Source: Nocardia yamanashiensis NBRC 100130 (GTDB lineage Bacteria > Actinomycetota > Actinomycetes > Mycobacteriales > Mycobacteriaceae). Taken from it: a stretch of DNA of 64,000 nt. Below the pieces are notes generated by a model that searched no databases, was not told the DNA's origin, and saw nothing but the letters and a program-made list of their open reading frames with translations. The translations under genes were made by a program, and so were the position numbers. Location of the stretch: contig NZ_BDCD01000039.1 of the NCBI RefSeq assembly GCF_001613325.1, forward strand, positions 1 to 64,000. Reading direction: 5' to 3'. Below, in pieces: positions 1-11,469 of the stretch. Every line of letters begins with the position of its first letter. The stretch's first letter is position 1.

Positions 1-2909
1 ACCGCTGACACGGCGGCGTCCGCCTCGGCCTGGGCGGCATCGGTCTCCGCGGCGTCGGCCACCTTCGCGGCGGCGCCGGCGGCGAGCGCGGCTTCCGCCG
101 CCGCGTTCTCGGCGGCGGTCAGCAGCTGCGCGGCGGTGGCCACCGTATCGGCCTCGGTCGCACTACCGGCCTGCGCCAGTTCGAGATTCGCCAGGTCCGC
201 GGCGTGCACGGCATCCTCGACGGCCGCGTGCGCGGCATCCTCGGCCTGGTGTGCGGCCATCGCCATCGCGACCGGGTGGGCCCGTTTCGCGGCGGCCTGC
301 TCGGCCTTGTGCTCGGTCTCGTGCTCGTCCTTGTCGGCTTCGGCCTTCTCCTCGACCGGAGCCTCGGCGACCGGCGCGGTTTCGGCCGCGGCATTGCGAT
401 CCTTGCGGCGGCGACGCGAACCCTCACGACGGCCCACGCCCTCGCCTTCGGCGGCCGGAGACGCCTCGACGGGGTAGTTGTGCACCAGGATGCCGCGGCC
501 GTGGCAGGTCTCGCAGGTGGTGGAGAACGCCTCGACCAGGCCGGTGCCCAGCTTCTTACGGGTCATCTGCACCAGGCCCAGCGAGGTGACCTCGGAGACC
601 TGATGGCGGGTACGGTCGCGGCCGAGCGCCTCGGTGAGGCGGCGCAGCACCAGGTCCCGGTTGGATTCCAGGACCATGTCGATGAAGTCGACGACGATCA
701 TGCCGCCGATATCGCGCAGGCGCATCTGGCGGACGATCTCCTCGGCCGCCTCCAGGTTGTTACGGGTAACGGTCTCTTCGAGATTCGACCCGCCCGACCC
801 GGTGAACTTGCCGGTGTTCACGTCGATGACGGTCATGGCCTCGGTGCGATCGATCACCAGGGTGCCGCCCGAAGGCAGCCACACCTTGCGGTCGAGGGCC
901 TTGGCCAGCTGCTCGTCGATGCGCAGGCTGCCGAACACGTCGACGCCGGTGCCCTCGTAGCGCTCGACCCGGTTCAGCATGTCCGGCGCGACCGTGCGGA
1001 CGTAGTTCTCCACGGTCGTCCAGGCGCGCTCGCCCTCGATGATCAGCTTGGAGAAGTCCTCGTTGAACAGGTCGCGAACCACCTTGACCAGCAGGTCGGG
1101 CTCTTCGTACAGGGTCTTGGGCGCGCCCGAGCCCTGCTTCGACTGTTCCTCGATGGTGCGCCAGGTGGCTTGCAGCCGTTCGACATCGCGCGCGAGTTCG
1201 GGCTCGCTCACGCCTTCGGACGCGGTGCGGATGATGACGCCGGCGTCCTGCGGCACGATGTCGCGCAGGATCTCCTTGAGCCGCTTGCGCTCGGTGTCGG
1301 GGAGCTTCCGCGAGATGCCGGTGGAGGTGCCGCCCGGCACGTACACCAGGAAGCGACCGGCCAGGCTGATCTGCGTGGTCAGGCGAGCGCCCTTGTGGCC
1401 CACCGGATCCTTGGAGACCTGCACCAGGACGGTGTCACCGGGCTTGAGCGCCTGCTCGATCTTGCGCTCCCGGCCGCCGAGTCCGGCGGCCTCCCAGTTC
1501 ACCTCGCCCGCGTACAGCACGCCGTTGCGGCCGCGGCCGATATCGACGAACGCGGCTTCCATGGACGGCAGCACGTTCTGCACCTTGCCCAGGTACACAT
1601 TGCCGACCATCGAGGCCGAACCGGTGCTGGTCACGAAGTGCTCGACCAGGATGTTGTCCTCGAGCACCGCCACCTGGGTGGTGGAGGTCGGGTGTTCGGC
1701 GAAGTGCTTCTCGCGCACCACCATCACGCGATCCACGGCCTCGCGGCGGGCCAGGAACTCGGACTCGGTCAGGATCGGCGGGCGGCGGCGACCGGCTTCG
1801 CGACCGTCGCGGCGGCGCTGGCGCTTGGCTTCCAGGCGGGTCGAACCGCTGATGCCCTGCACCTCGTCGGAGGCGGCGGCAGCGGCCGCGGCGCGGCGCT
1901 TGCTGCGCGGTTCGCGCTCGTGCACGACCGTGTTCGGCGGATCGTCCTCGGCGGCTTCGGGCTCGTTGTCCTCGCCACCCTTGCGGCGGCGACGGCGACG
2001 GCGGCGACGGCTGCTCGAGCCCTCCGGCACGGCGGCCGAATCCTCGTCGTCATCGGTGTCGTCGCCGGATTCGTCGGCGTCGGTGGTGTCGGCGGTGACC
2101 GTCTCGTCGGTCTCGCCGTCCTCCGAGTCATCGGATTCGCCGTCGGCGTGCTGTTCGCCACGGCCCCGGCCGCGACCACGACGACCGCGGCGGCGCCGGC
2201 GCGAGGTGCCCTCGCCGCGCTGCTCCCGGTCCTCGCCGTCCCAGTCGCCGTCGTCCTCGGTCTCCTCGACCGCGGGCTCCTCGACGACCGGAGCAGCCTC
2301 GGCCACCGGCTCTTCGGCCTTGACCTCTTCCGCCTTGGCCTTGCGGTCGGCGCGGCGCTTGCGGCGCGTCTCCTCGATGGCGGCGGCGTCCGGCGACAGG
2401 AACAGCGGCGCGGCCACAGCGGCCGCCGGCTGATAAGTCACCGGCTCCTCGGCCTGCGGCGCGGCCTGGAAGGGGTTGTTGAACAGGGAGGGCTGGCGCG
2501 CGGGCGGCGCGGGTTCGACCGCGGCCTCGGCCGCTTCGACTTCCTCGGCGGCCAGTTCGTCGGCGGCTCGGTCGTCGCCGGCGGCGATGGCCTCCTCGAC
2601 GCTGGTCTCGACGATCGGTTCCGGATCCGCGGGCGTGGCCTCGACCGTGCGCGGCCCGAAGGCGTCACGGACGGTTTCGGCGACGGTGCGATCCAGACTC
2701 GATTGCGGACTGCGTGCCTGAGCGCCCATTTCGGTGAGATGGGCCAGGATGCGTTTGCTGGTTACGCCCAGCAGCTTCGCCAGTGCGTGCACTCGGATCC
2801 GTTCCGGCAACTGTTCGGCAGCCGGATTGGTGTCGGTCGGATCTTGACCGATACCAGCGGCCTCCCCTGCGTTCACCTGCGATGCTTCTTGCGGCTCTTG
2901 ATCGGCCAC
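1..2909 (-). CDS. rne: ribonuclease E/G (3' end beyond window)
   Basis: Endoribonuclease that processes rRNA and degrades mRNA. Only the first ~969 codons are present; the gene runs off the left edge. Start is GTG at 2909, preceded by GAGGAG six bases upstream. The N-terminus (residues ~25-60) has an IF2_N-like helical module (RVHALAKLLGVTSKRI), followed by a long acidic/Arg-rich disordered stretch with poly-Arg blocks. The catalytic core starts near residue 400 with an S1-like segment (SMVGNVYLGKVQNVLPSMEA). The Mg2+ site is visible in MTVIDVNTGKF and DFIDM. The Zn-link appears as CETCHGRG. The C-terminal tail is Glu/Ala/Lys-rich. The next gene upstream in the same direction is ndk, as in mycobacteria. 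Family call is firm; the true length is unknown. Confidence 0.96.
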   Translation of the reverse strand, partial: MADQEPQEASQVNAGEAAGIGQDPTDTNPAAEQLPERIRVHALAKLLGVTSKRILAHLTEMGAQARSPQSSLDRTVAETVRDAFGPRTVEATPADPEPIVETSVEEAIAAGDDRAADELAAEEVEAAEAAVEPAPPARQPSLFNNPFQAAPQAEEPVTYQPAAAVAAPLFLSPDAAAIEETRRKRRADRKAKAEEVKAEEPVAEAAPVVEEPAVEETEDDGDWDGEDREQRGEGTSRRRRRGRRGRGRGRGEQHADGESDDSEDGETDETVTADTTDADESGDDTDDDEDSAAVPEGSSSRRRRRRRRRKGGEDNEPEAAEDDPPNTVVHEREPRSKRRAAAAAAASDEVQGISGSTRLEAKRQRRRDGREAGRRRPPILTESEFLARREAVDRVMVVREKHFAEHPTSTTQVAVLEDNILVEHFVTSTGSASMVGNVYLGKVQNVLPSMEAAFVDIGRGRNGVLYAGEVNWEAAGLGGRERKIEQALKPGDTVLVQVSKDPVGHKGARLTTQISLAGRFLVYVPGGTSTGISRKLPDTERKRLKEILRDIVPQDAGVIIRTASEGVSEPELARDVERLQATWRTIEEQSKQGSGAPKTLYEEPDLLVKVVRDLFNEDFSKLIIEGERAWTTVENYVRTVAPDMLNRVERYEGTGVDVFGSLRIDEQLAKALDRKVWLPSGGTLVIDRTEAMTVIDVNTGKFTGSGGSNLEETVTRNNLEAAEEIVRQMRLRDIGGMIVVDFIDMVLESNRDLVLRRLTEALGRDRTRHQVSEVTSLGLVQMTRKKLGTGLVEAFSTTCETCHGRGILVHNYPVEASPAAEGEGVGRREGSRRRRKDRNAAAETAPVAEAPVEEKAEADKDEHETEHKAEQAAAKRAHPVAMAMAAHQAEDAAHAAVEDAVHAADLANLELAQAGSATEADTVATAAQLLTAAENAAAEAALAAGAAAKVADAAETDAAQAEADAAVSA

Positions 2910-3324
2910 GAATTCTCCTCGGAGACCCCCGGGCGCGTCCCTCCGAGGAGTGACGCGGCCGACGCGGGGGCGCTGTCTGTGGCGCCTCGAACCCGGGAGG
3001 GCACGAGACGAAATGGTCTCCGCTCCGCGTGGCCCGGGTGTCACCTGTGTTGTCGTCGTTCGGGCTTGCTGGCCACGCAGTGCCTGGCTGTTCGGCTCGA
3101 CTTCGCGTTGCGAGCGTTCATCCAGCGTGCCTGTCCGACAGCCGAGTCTTGGAAGCCGTCGGCGGCAGCGATGATCGTCCGTCGCTCCGCGATGTCAATC
3201 GGAGGTGTCCGTTACCTGCCGCAAACGGTGGGCGTCGGTCACTTCCGTAGCCAGTATCCCACACGACCTCGGGGCGTCGCGCCCGCGCGGGCTTTCAGGG
3301 CTCGTCGCGCGTCGTGAGAAGGAC
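2910..3324. other. rne upstream region, no gene seen
   Basis: About 415 bases between the rne start and a dispersed repeat. No credible coding frame on either strand. It should contain the rne promoter and 5' leader, but I could not pick -10/-35 hexamers with confidence. Several GC-rich short inverted stretches occur, none with a terminator-like U tract. Confidence 0.5.
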
Positions 3325-3408
3325 AACTCTCGTGACTCTCAGGGGCACGCCCTGAAACCCCGAAAGCAGGGGTTGAAACGGGGGGTCCGGGGGCAAAGCC
3401 CCCAGACC
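3325..3408. repeat. dispersed CTCTC/CAGGGG repeat plus GC hairpin
   Basis: Copy 1 of a short intergenic repeat (core 3325-3366: ACTCTCGTGACTCTCAGGGG, spacer, then CCTGAAACCCCGAA). Related copies lie at 33811-33853 and twice at 53033-53130. It is followed by a strong hairpin, 3384-3394 pairing with 3398-3408 across an AAA loop (one mismatch). On the minus strand this hairpin lies 45-70 bases after the ndk stop and may act as the ndk terminator. Confidence 0.6.
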
Positions 3409-3452
3409 TTCTTCCCGTTCGGGTCGGGGGCGGGCCCCCGGAGTGCGGCTCG

Positions 3453-3869
3453 CTACTGCGCGAAGCCCGGGAACCAGATGGCGATCTCGCGCTTGGCGGA
3501 TTCGGGCGAGTCGGAGCCGTGGACCAGGTTGTACTGGGTCTCGAGGGCGTAGTCGCCGCGGATGGAACCGGGGACGGCCTTCTCGACCGGGTCGGTGCCG
3601 CCGGCGATCTGACGGAAGGCGGCGATGGCGCGGGGACCTTCGAGGACGGCCGCGACGACCGGGCCCGAGGTGATGAATTCGATCAGCGAGCCGAAGAACG
3701 GCTTCTCGCGGTGCTCGGAGTAGTGCTCGACCGCCACTTCCTCGGAGACGTTCACCTGCTTCAGGGCGGCGATCTTCAGACCCTTGCGCTCGATGCGGGT
3801 GATGATCTCGCCGATCAGGCCGCGGGCAACGCCGTCCGGCTTGATGAGTACCAAAGTCTGCTCAGTCAC
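3453..3869 (-). CDS. ndk: nucleoside diphosphate kinase
   Basis: Transfers the gamma-phosphate of ATP to NDPs through a phospho-histidine, balancing cytoplasmic NTP/dNTP pools. 138 residues, the usual length for bacterial Ndk. It begins MTEQTLVLIKPDGVARGL, the signature substrate-binding strand. The catalytic His lies in the canonical motif NLVHGSDSPESA near residue 117, and RGDYA precedes it. It sits between rne and the DUF4233 gene, all on the minus strand, with a 38-base gap to the upstream gene, so it is probably the last gene of the valS-folC-DUF4233-ndk operon. A hairpin follows at 3384-3408. Confidence 0.98.
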   Translation of the reverse strand: MTEQTLVLIKPDGVARGLIGEIITRIERKGLKIAALKQVNVSEEVAVEHYSEHREKPFFGSLIEFITSGPVVAAVLEGPRAIAAFRQIAGGTDPVEKAVPGSIRGDYALETQYNLVHGSDSPESAKREIAIWFPGFAQ

Positions 3870-3907
3870 GCGGTTCAGCCTAGTGGGCAGGTTGCCCGAT
3901 CAACGAT

Positions 3908-4315
3908 TCAGGCTTCGGTCATCCGCTGGCTGGGCAGTGCGCCCGCGTCCATCTTCTTCTTGACGTCGGCGCGCAAAACCAGGATGAACAGCCACACGGC
4001 GAGGAACACCACGGCGATCACCAGGATCGAGATATGGATGAATCCGCCTGCGAGCAGCGCGAACTGGAGCCCGAGGTTGAACCAGAGCGCCCACGGCTTC
4101 CGCTGCACGCCGGCGCCCAGGAACATGATCACGGCCAGCCCGACCAGGTACAGCACCGACCACCACCGCAGTCCGCCGCCGACCTGCGCGACCACCGGCA
4201 GCGCGAGCAGCACGGTGATCGCCTCCAGCACGAGGGACCCGGCCATGACGCCGCGCAGACCCTTCCACGGATCGGTGGCGGGCGCGGGCACCTCGGGCGT
4301 GGCGTCGGAGGTCAT
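3908..4315 (-). CDS. DUF4233 membrane protein
   Basis: 135-residue integral membrane protein with no known activity. Four hydrophobic segments are visible at about residues 25-45, 50-70, 75-92 and 95-115. The N-terminus is short and Pro/Ala-rich, and the C-terminus is a charged tail (LRADVKKKMDAG). This small protein family is found between folC and ndk in actinobacteria (the Rv2446c position in M. tuberculosis, from memory), and the same context holds here. The fixed link to folylpolyglutamate synthesis suggests a role near folate metabolism or simply co-transcription; the sequence does not distinguish them. Confidence 0.9.
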   Translation of the reverse strand: MTSDATPEVPAPATDPWKGLRGVMAGSLVLEAITVLLALPVVAQVGGGLRWWSVLYLVGLAVIMFLGAGVQRKPWALWFNLGLQFALLAGGFIHISILVIAVVFLAVWLFILVLRADVKKKMDAGALPSQRMTEA

Positions 4316-4329
4316 GCTGTGTCCTTTCG

Positions 4330-4392
4330 AGCGTGAGCGGGGCGCTGCGTGGTTACGCTGCGCTGCCTCCTTCGCGCCTGACCGCTCACGCT
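4330..4392 (-). other. inverted repeat between folC and DUF4233
   Basis: A perfect 11-base inverted repeat, AGCGTGAGCGG (4330-4340) and CCGCTCACGCT (4382-4392), encloses 41 GC-rich bases and overlaps the folC stop codon. It sits in the only sizeable gap (70 bases) of the valS-folC-DUF4233-ndk run. It could be an RNA processing or attenuation element; there is no U tract. Confidence 0.45.
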
Positions 4393-5830
4393 GGGTCCTT
4401 TCCGAACAGGCTGCGGGCCGCCCCGGCGGTGACGACCGATCCGGTGATCACGATGCCCGCGCCGGAGACCAGTTCACCGTCGTCGCCGTCTTCGGCGAGA
4501 TGGATGGCGGTCTCGATGGCGTCGGCGAGGTCGTGTGCCACGGCCACGCGTTCGTCACCGAACCGCTGCACCGCCAGGTTGGCCAGATCGTCCACGGGTA
4601 GCGCTCGGGGGGAACCGTTCTCGGTGACCACGATCTCGTCGAAGACCGGTTCCAATGCGTCCAGGATGCCACCGGCGTCCTTGTCCGCCAGCACCGCGAT
4701 CACGCCGACCAGTTTGCGGAAGTCGAATTCGCTGGTCAGGGTGGCCGCCAAAGCCTGTGCGCCCTGCGGATTGTGGGCCGCGTCCAGGAAGATGGTCGGC
4801 GCGCTGCGCATCCGCTCCATCCGCCCCGGGCTGACGGCGTTCGCGAATCCGGCTCGCACGGCATCGATATCGAGCTGCCGCGAGGACCCCGCCCCGAAGA
4901 ACGCCTCGACCGCGGCGAGCGCCAGCACCGCATTGCGGGCCTGATGCTCACCGTGCAGCGGCAGGAAAATGTCGTCGTACACCCCGCCCAGGCCCTGCAG
5001 TTCCAGCACCTGCCCGCCGACGGCGGTGCGCCGCGCCAGCACCTGGAATTCCGAGCCTTCGCGCGCGACCGCCGCGTCGACCTCGACGGCCCGGCGCAGC
5101 AGCACGTCCATGACTTCGGGTTCCTGCTGGGCGATCACGGCGACGGTGTCGCGCGGCACCAGCCCGTCGTCCACGGCCTTCTTGATGATCCCGGCCTTCT
5201 CCCCCGCGATGGAGGTGAGGTCGGGGCCGAGGAAGTCGGTGTGGTCCAGCCCGATCGGGGTGATGACGGCGACCTGCCCGTCGATCACGTTCGTGGCGTC
5301 CCAGCGCCCGCCCATCCCGGTCTCCACGACCGCGACGTCCACCGGCGCTTCGGCGAAGGCCGCGTACGCCATGGCGGTGAGCACCTCGAACTTGCTCATG
5401 GCCGGCCCGCCCGCCGCCTTGGACCGTTCGTCGATCATCTCGACGAAAGGCTGGATCTCCCGGAAGGTTTCGACGTAGCGCCCCGGCGTGATGGGTGCGT
5501 TGTCGATGGCGATCCGCTCGGTGGCCAGCTGCAGGTGCGGGCTGGTGATGCGCCCGGTGCGCCGGTGCAGCGCGGTGAGCAGCGAGTCGATCATGCGGGT
5601 GACCGAGGTCTTGCCGTTCGTGCCCGCGATGTGAATCGCCGGGTACCCCTGCTGCGGCGAGCCGAGCAGGTCCATCAGCGTCGCGATCCGGGTGAGTGAC
5701 GGCTCGATCTTGGTTTCCGGCCAGCGCTGGTCGAGTTCGGCCTCGACCAGGGCCATTTCGGCGAGGTCGACCGGGGAGGTGCCGCTGGTCAGCGGCTGCC
5801 CCTCCTCGGCGTACCGGCGCTCGTCGCCGC

Positions 5831-5834
<4 letters not shown>
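4386..5834 (-). CDS. folC: bifunctional folylpolyglutamate/dihydrofolate synthase
   Basis: Mur-ligase-family enzyme that adds glutamate to folates (and to dihydropteroate), ATP-dependent, cytoplasmic. 482 residues from a GTG start at 5834, which overlaps the valS stop by four bases (GTGA), so the two are translationally coupled; the same frame is open further upstream inside valS, but that part is an out-of-frame shadow. The ATP loop is HIAGTNGKTSVTRM near residue 60. The central-domain signature VVETGMGGRWDATNV is near residue 150. The C-terminal Mur-ligase domain carries IFLDAAHNPQGAQAL. Length fits the family (430-490). Confidence 0.96.
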
Positions 5835-8533
<2,699 letters not shown>

Positions 8534-8591
8534 CTGGCGATTCTAAGGGGCGGGATTCTGCCACCTCTACCGGGTTTTGGATAGCCGAAGA

Positions 8592-8630
8592 GCGGGGCTT
8601 TCGGCGGATGAGGGACACCGAAAGCCCCGC
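8592..8630 (-). other. 13-bp perfect hairpin in the valS leader
   Basis: GCGGGGCTTTCGG (8592-8604) pairs perfectly with CCGAAAGCCCCGC (8618-8630) around a 13-base loop, 59 bases upstream of the valS start. There is no U run on either side, so it is not a textbook intrinsic terminator, but it lies where a leader attenuator would. The surrounding 8534-8916 stretch (383 bases) holds no gene; a weaker AT-flanked stem (AATGGGCC / GGCCATTTTT) lies at about 8704-8726. Confidence 0.5.
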
Positions 8631-8916
8631 CCTCGTGATTCAGCCTACCGGGGATTCGGGCGGAGGCGGCGAATCCATAAGCAATTCTCAGGTTCTGACC
8701 CAAATGGGCCAGCCTAGGCCATTTTTCGTTGCATCGACGTTGCGTTCGACCACTGTATTTCCGTGATTCACAGTGTGATTGCACAGTTTTCATGCCGGTC
8801 GGTCGGCAAGTTGGACATCGGTGCGGACCACCGCAACCCGGCGCGAGGTGGATTTCAGTGAAAACTCAGGGAATTCCCGGTTGCCGGAAGCGATTTCGCA
8901 GCCAATCCTGGAAAAG

Positions 8917-9627
8917 GTGAACCCCCCGCTCGACTCCGGATCCGCACCCGCCGCCGTCACCCGCTTCCGCCCGCACCGCCTGCCGTCCCGCCGCCCCGGA
9001 ACGCGCGTGGTCACCCCGCGCCGGGTGCACGACCTACGCGGCGACGCCGTCTGCGAGCTGCGCTACCCCGCGACCGCGGCCGTGATCTTCTCGGGGGTGC
9101 CGGGCGCGGGTAAGAGCACGGCGCTGCGCAAACTGTTCGGGCTCACCCCGGAGAGCATGACGCCCACCGTGAGCAGGCACGGTGCGGTGCTGCTGGATTC
9201 ACAGCACTCTCGGAACTGGTGGCAGCGGCGGCTCACCCGGGTGCCGTATCCGCTGCTGCTGCCGATCGTGCACGTCACGCACTATCTGCGGATCCGCCGC
9301 GCGCTGCACCGGGCGGACGGACCGGTCGTCATCCACGATTGCGGCACCCGGCAATGGGTGCGGCGCCTGGTGGCGGCCTGGGCGCGCACCGGCGGGCGGA
9401 CCGTGCATCTGGTCATGATCGATGCCCCCGCCGCGCACGCCCTGGCCGGACAGGTGTCGCGCGGCCGGGAGGTCGGGCGGATCAGCTTCCGGCTGCACTA
9501 TCTGCGCTGGCAGCGGCTGGTGAACCGGGCCGCCGCCGGCGTGAAGCCGCACCCCGCTCCCGAGTCGGTGGTGATCCTGGATCGGGCGGCGGTACGCGAG
9601 CTGCGCGCGGTCTCCTTCGCGGCCTGA
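8917..9627 (+). CDS. AAA/P-loop nucleotide-binding protein
   Basis: Small P-loop NTPase, probably a kinase-like ATPase of the zeta-toxin/predicted-kinase type. The Walker A motif is FSGVPGAGKSTALRKLFG about 55 residues in. A Walker B-like strand may be GPVVIHDCGTRQWVRRL, followed by VHLVMIDAPAAHALAG and an Arg-rich lid (SRGREVGRISFR). About 236 residues from GTG 8917; the start is uncertain because the only nearby purine-rich element (GGAAAAG) is too close, and GTG codons near 9007 are alternatives. It stands alone on the plus strand, divergent from valS. Substrate unknown; no partner antitoxin gene is evident. Confidence 0.7.
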   Translation: MNPPLDSGSAPAAVTRFRPHRLPSRRPGTRVVTPRRVHDLRGDAVCELRYPATAAVIFSGVPGAGKSTALRKLFGLTPESMTPTVSRHGAVLLDSQHSRNWWQRRLTRVPYPLLLPIVHVTHYLRIRRALHRADGPVVIHDCGTRQWVRRLVAAWARTGGRTVHLVMIDAPAAHALAGQVSRGREVGRISFRLHYLRWQRLVNRAAAGVKPHPAPESVVILDRAAVRELRAVSFAA

Positions 9628-9865
9628 GCGGTCGCTCACCATCGGGCGTTCGGACCGGAAGCCGTGTCCGATTCGCCCGGTCAGCGGGCGTGTGCGAACC
9701 CACACCGCCGCGCCCGCGTGAGCTGAGCCGCAATCCCCTTGCCAGCTCCACCTGCGGTGATGTGTTCTGGCTATCCGGCTGGCGCCAGTCGTCCTCAGTT
9801 CCGACGCAGTACCCGACAACTCCTCCAGGGACACCACCGTCCCTCCCCCCGGAAAGAGAGTCACC

Positions 9866-10231
9866 ATGCGCGTTCGAACCATTACCGTCACCGCCGCGCT
9901 CGCCGGGGCCACCATCGCCGGAGCCATCGCCGCCGGAACCGCCTCCGCCGCAACGCCGTTCGTCATCCCGCAGGCCGGAGCCGCCGGAGTGGAACTTTCC
10001 CCCGGCGAAACCCGCGCCCTCGCCGACAGCCCGATTCCCGCCCTCGCCGACCGCTACGCCCCCACCGGACTGGTCACGGTGGGCGTGCAGTCCGATTCCA
10101 AACTCCCCCAGGACGATTACAGCGTGTACGCGGGCCTGCGCGACATCGTGGCCGAGGCCGCCGATCGCCCGGGCGGCGCAGTCGACCTGATCGTCGATTC
10201 GGAAGGCGTTGTCCTGCTCCAGGACTGGTGA
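9866..10231 (+). CDS. small secreted protein of unknown function
   Basis: 121 residues. A clear Sec signal peptide (MRVRTITVTAALAGATIAGA, cleavage probably after ASA at ~28-30) leads to a mature domain of about 90 residues with no Cys. The mature part contains PALADRYAPTGLVTVGV and ends GAVDLIVDSEGVVLLQDW. A purine-rich stretch (GGAAAGAGAG) precedes ATG. A strong terminator follows 40 bases after the stop. It resembles the many short exported proteins of nocardiae and mycobacteria; no function can be assigned. Confidence 0.75.
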   Translation: MRVRTITVTAALAGATIAGAIAAGTASAATPFVIPQAGAAGVELSPGETRALADSPIPALADRYAPTGLVTVGVQSDSKLPQDDYSVYAGLRDIVAEAADRPGGAVDLIVDSEGVVLLQDW

Positions 10232-10271
10232 GACCCGCGGCCGTTCCACTGCGGCCGCTCCGAAATGCCAA

Positions 10272-10306
10272 GCGCCCCGCACCTTCCCGGTGCGGGGCGC
10301 CTTTTG
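10272..10306 (+). terminator. intrinsic terminator after the secreted-protein gene
   Basis: GCGCCCCGCACC (10272-10283) pairs perfectly with GGTGCGGGGCGC (10289-10300) over a TTCCC loop, and CTTTTGT follows. This is a strong rho-independent terminator for the gene ending at 10231. Confidence 0.88.
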
Positions 10307-10330
10307 TCGGCCGGCCCGCCTATGGCGGAA

Positions 10331-10522
10331 ACGAAACAGTGTGGGTGCGTCGGGTGCCGTCCCCGACTGTGGTCCCCCTGGCGAGGTGCCGTCATCTCAC
10401 CTTCCGGCGTCGTTCCGACCGTTGCCGACCTCTCGAGCAAAGAGCAAAGGACATCGGGGTTGAGTGGCACAGCAGTGAGGGGGTTTTCCGGCGTGTCGCC
10501 GCACTCATGTGCCGTTGATCAT
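10331..10522 (-). repeat. ~190-bp dispersed repeat, copy A (inverted relative to copy B)
   Basis: The reverse complement of this stretch aligns almost end to end with 15458-15650. Identical blocks include ATGATCAACGGCACATGAG, TGTGCCACTCAACCC, CGGAACGACGCCGGAAGG and a block around ACCACAGTCGGGGACGG, separated by diverged spacers. The outer end can fold on itself (GGCACATGAGTG against CACTGCTGTGCC). It fills the convergent gap between the gene ending at 10231 and the one ending at 10546. No coding frame is conserved between the copies. Confidence 0.8.
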
Positions 10523-10545
10523 GAAGGGATTTGGTGGGCTGTCGG

Positions 10546-11469
10546 CTAGACCAGTACTTCCAATGCTGCGCGGTGCGCTTCGAAGGTGGCGGGGAGGTGG
10601 CCGGCCGGGTCGCCGTCGGCGGTGGCCGGGGCGTTCGGGGCGGTCAGGGTGATCGTGGAGGCGCGGTATTGGACGGTGGCGGGGTGCTCGATGCGTTTGC
10701 CCGCCGACAGCGCCGGGAGGAGTTTGAGCATGTCCAGGCGCGGCATGGCGCCGACCACGGTCAGGTCCAGGAGGCCGTCGTCGAGTTCGGCGTCGGGGGT
10801 GATGAGCATGCCGCCGCCGTAGGTCTTGGTGTTGCCGACGGCGACCATGACGGCGTCCAGTTCGATGACGGTGCCGTCCGGGTGGTCCGGCGAACCGTGC
10901 AACTCGATCTTGTAGGGCACCGCGAGCTTGCCCGCGAGTTCGATGACCGCGGCCAGGGTGTAGCGCAGCGGGCCCTTGGGCCAGCGCATGTGGTTGGCGC
11001 GCAGGGTGACTCGGGCGTCGAGCCCGGTGCCGGTGACGGTCGCGAACCACATGGGTTCGGTCGCGTCCTGCGCCTGCACCGTGCCCAGGTCGATGGTGCG
11101 GGTCTTGCCGCGCAACACCGTATCGACCGCGGCGGCGGTGTCGTCCGGGATGCCGAGCTGGCGGGCCAGGTCATTGCCGGTGCCGCCGGGGATCAGCCCG
11201 AGCGGCACATCCTTGCCGACCAGCCCCTGCAACACCACGCAGACCAGCCCGTCGCCGCCCGCCGCCACCACCGCGTCAGGCCGGGCGTACGGATCGGCGA
11301 GCGCTTCCCGCACCAGGCGGATGGTGTCGGCGGCCGAATCACCGCGCAGTTCGGTGACTTCCACGTCCCGCGCGGCGAAGGCGTCGGCCGCCGCGATCGC
11401 GACCTGCGCGCCCTTGCCCTGCCCGGACAGCGGGTTCGTCACCAGCGCGACGGAGCGAATCTTTCTCAC
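10546..11469 (-). CDS. diacylglycerol kinase (DagK/YegS family)
   Basis: Lipid kinase making phosphatidic acid from diacylglycerol, feeding phospholipid and PIM synthesis. 307 residues, normal for the family. GTG start at 11469 overlaps the upstream flavoprotein stop by four bases (GTGA). The ATP-binding start LVTNPLSGQGKG is followed by the glycine-rich core VVAAGGDGLVCVV (GGDG), and LIPGGTGNDLARQLGIP is the hallmark GGTGND motif. The C-terminal half holds GNTKTYGGGMLITPDAELDDGLLDL. M. tuberculosis has the same neighbours (Rv2252 next to Rv2251 and glpD1, from memory). It is followed by repeat copy A. Confidence 0.92.
   Translation of the reverse strand: MRKIRSVALVTNPLSGQGKGAQVAIAAADAFAARDVEVTELRGDSAADTIRLVREALADPYARPDAVVAAGGDGLVCVVLQGLVGKDVPLGLIPGGTGNDLARQLGIPDDTAAAVDTVLRGKTRTIDLGTVQAQDATEPMWFATVTGTGLDARVTLRANHMRWPKGPLRYTLAAVIELAGKLAVPYKIELHGSPDHPDGTVIELDAVMVAVGNTKTYGGGMLITPDAELDDGLLDLTVVGAMPRLDMLKLLPALSAGKRIEHPATVQYRASTITLTAPNAPATADGDPAGHLPATFEAHRAALEVLV

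Noticed and set aside
204..3317. A 1037-codon plus-strand frame opposite rne
   Set aside because: High GC leaves long antisense frames open. Its translation is low-complexity Leu/Gly/Ala/Arg/His with no motif, whereas the opposite strand gives RNase E motifs.
8534..8916. T-box riboswitch upstream of valS
   Set aside because: A strong hairpin is present, but no T-box bulge consensus or specifier-loop structure could be read.
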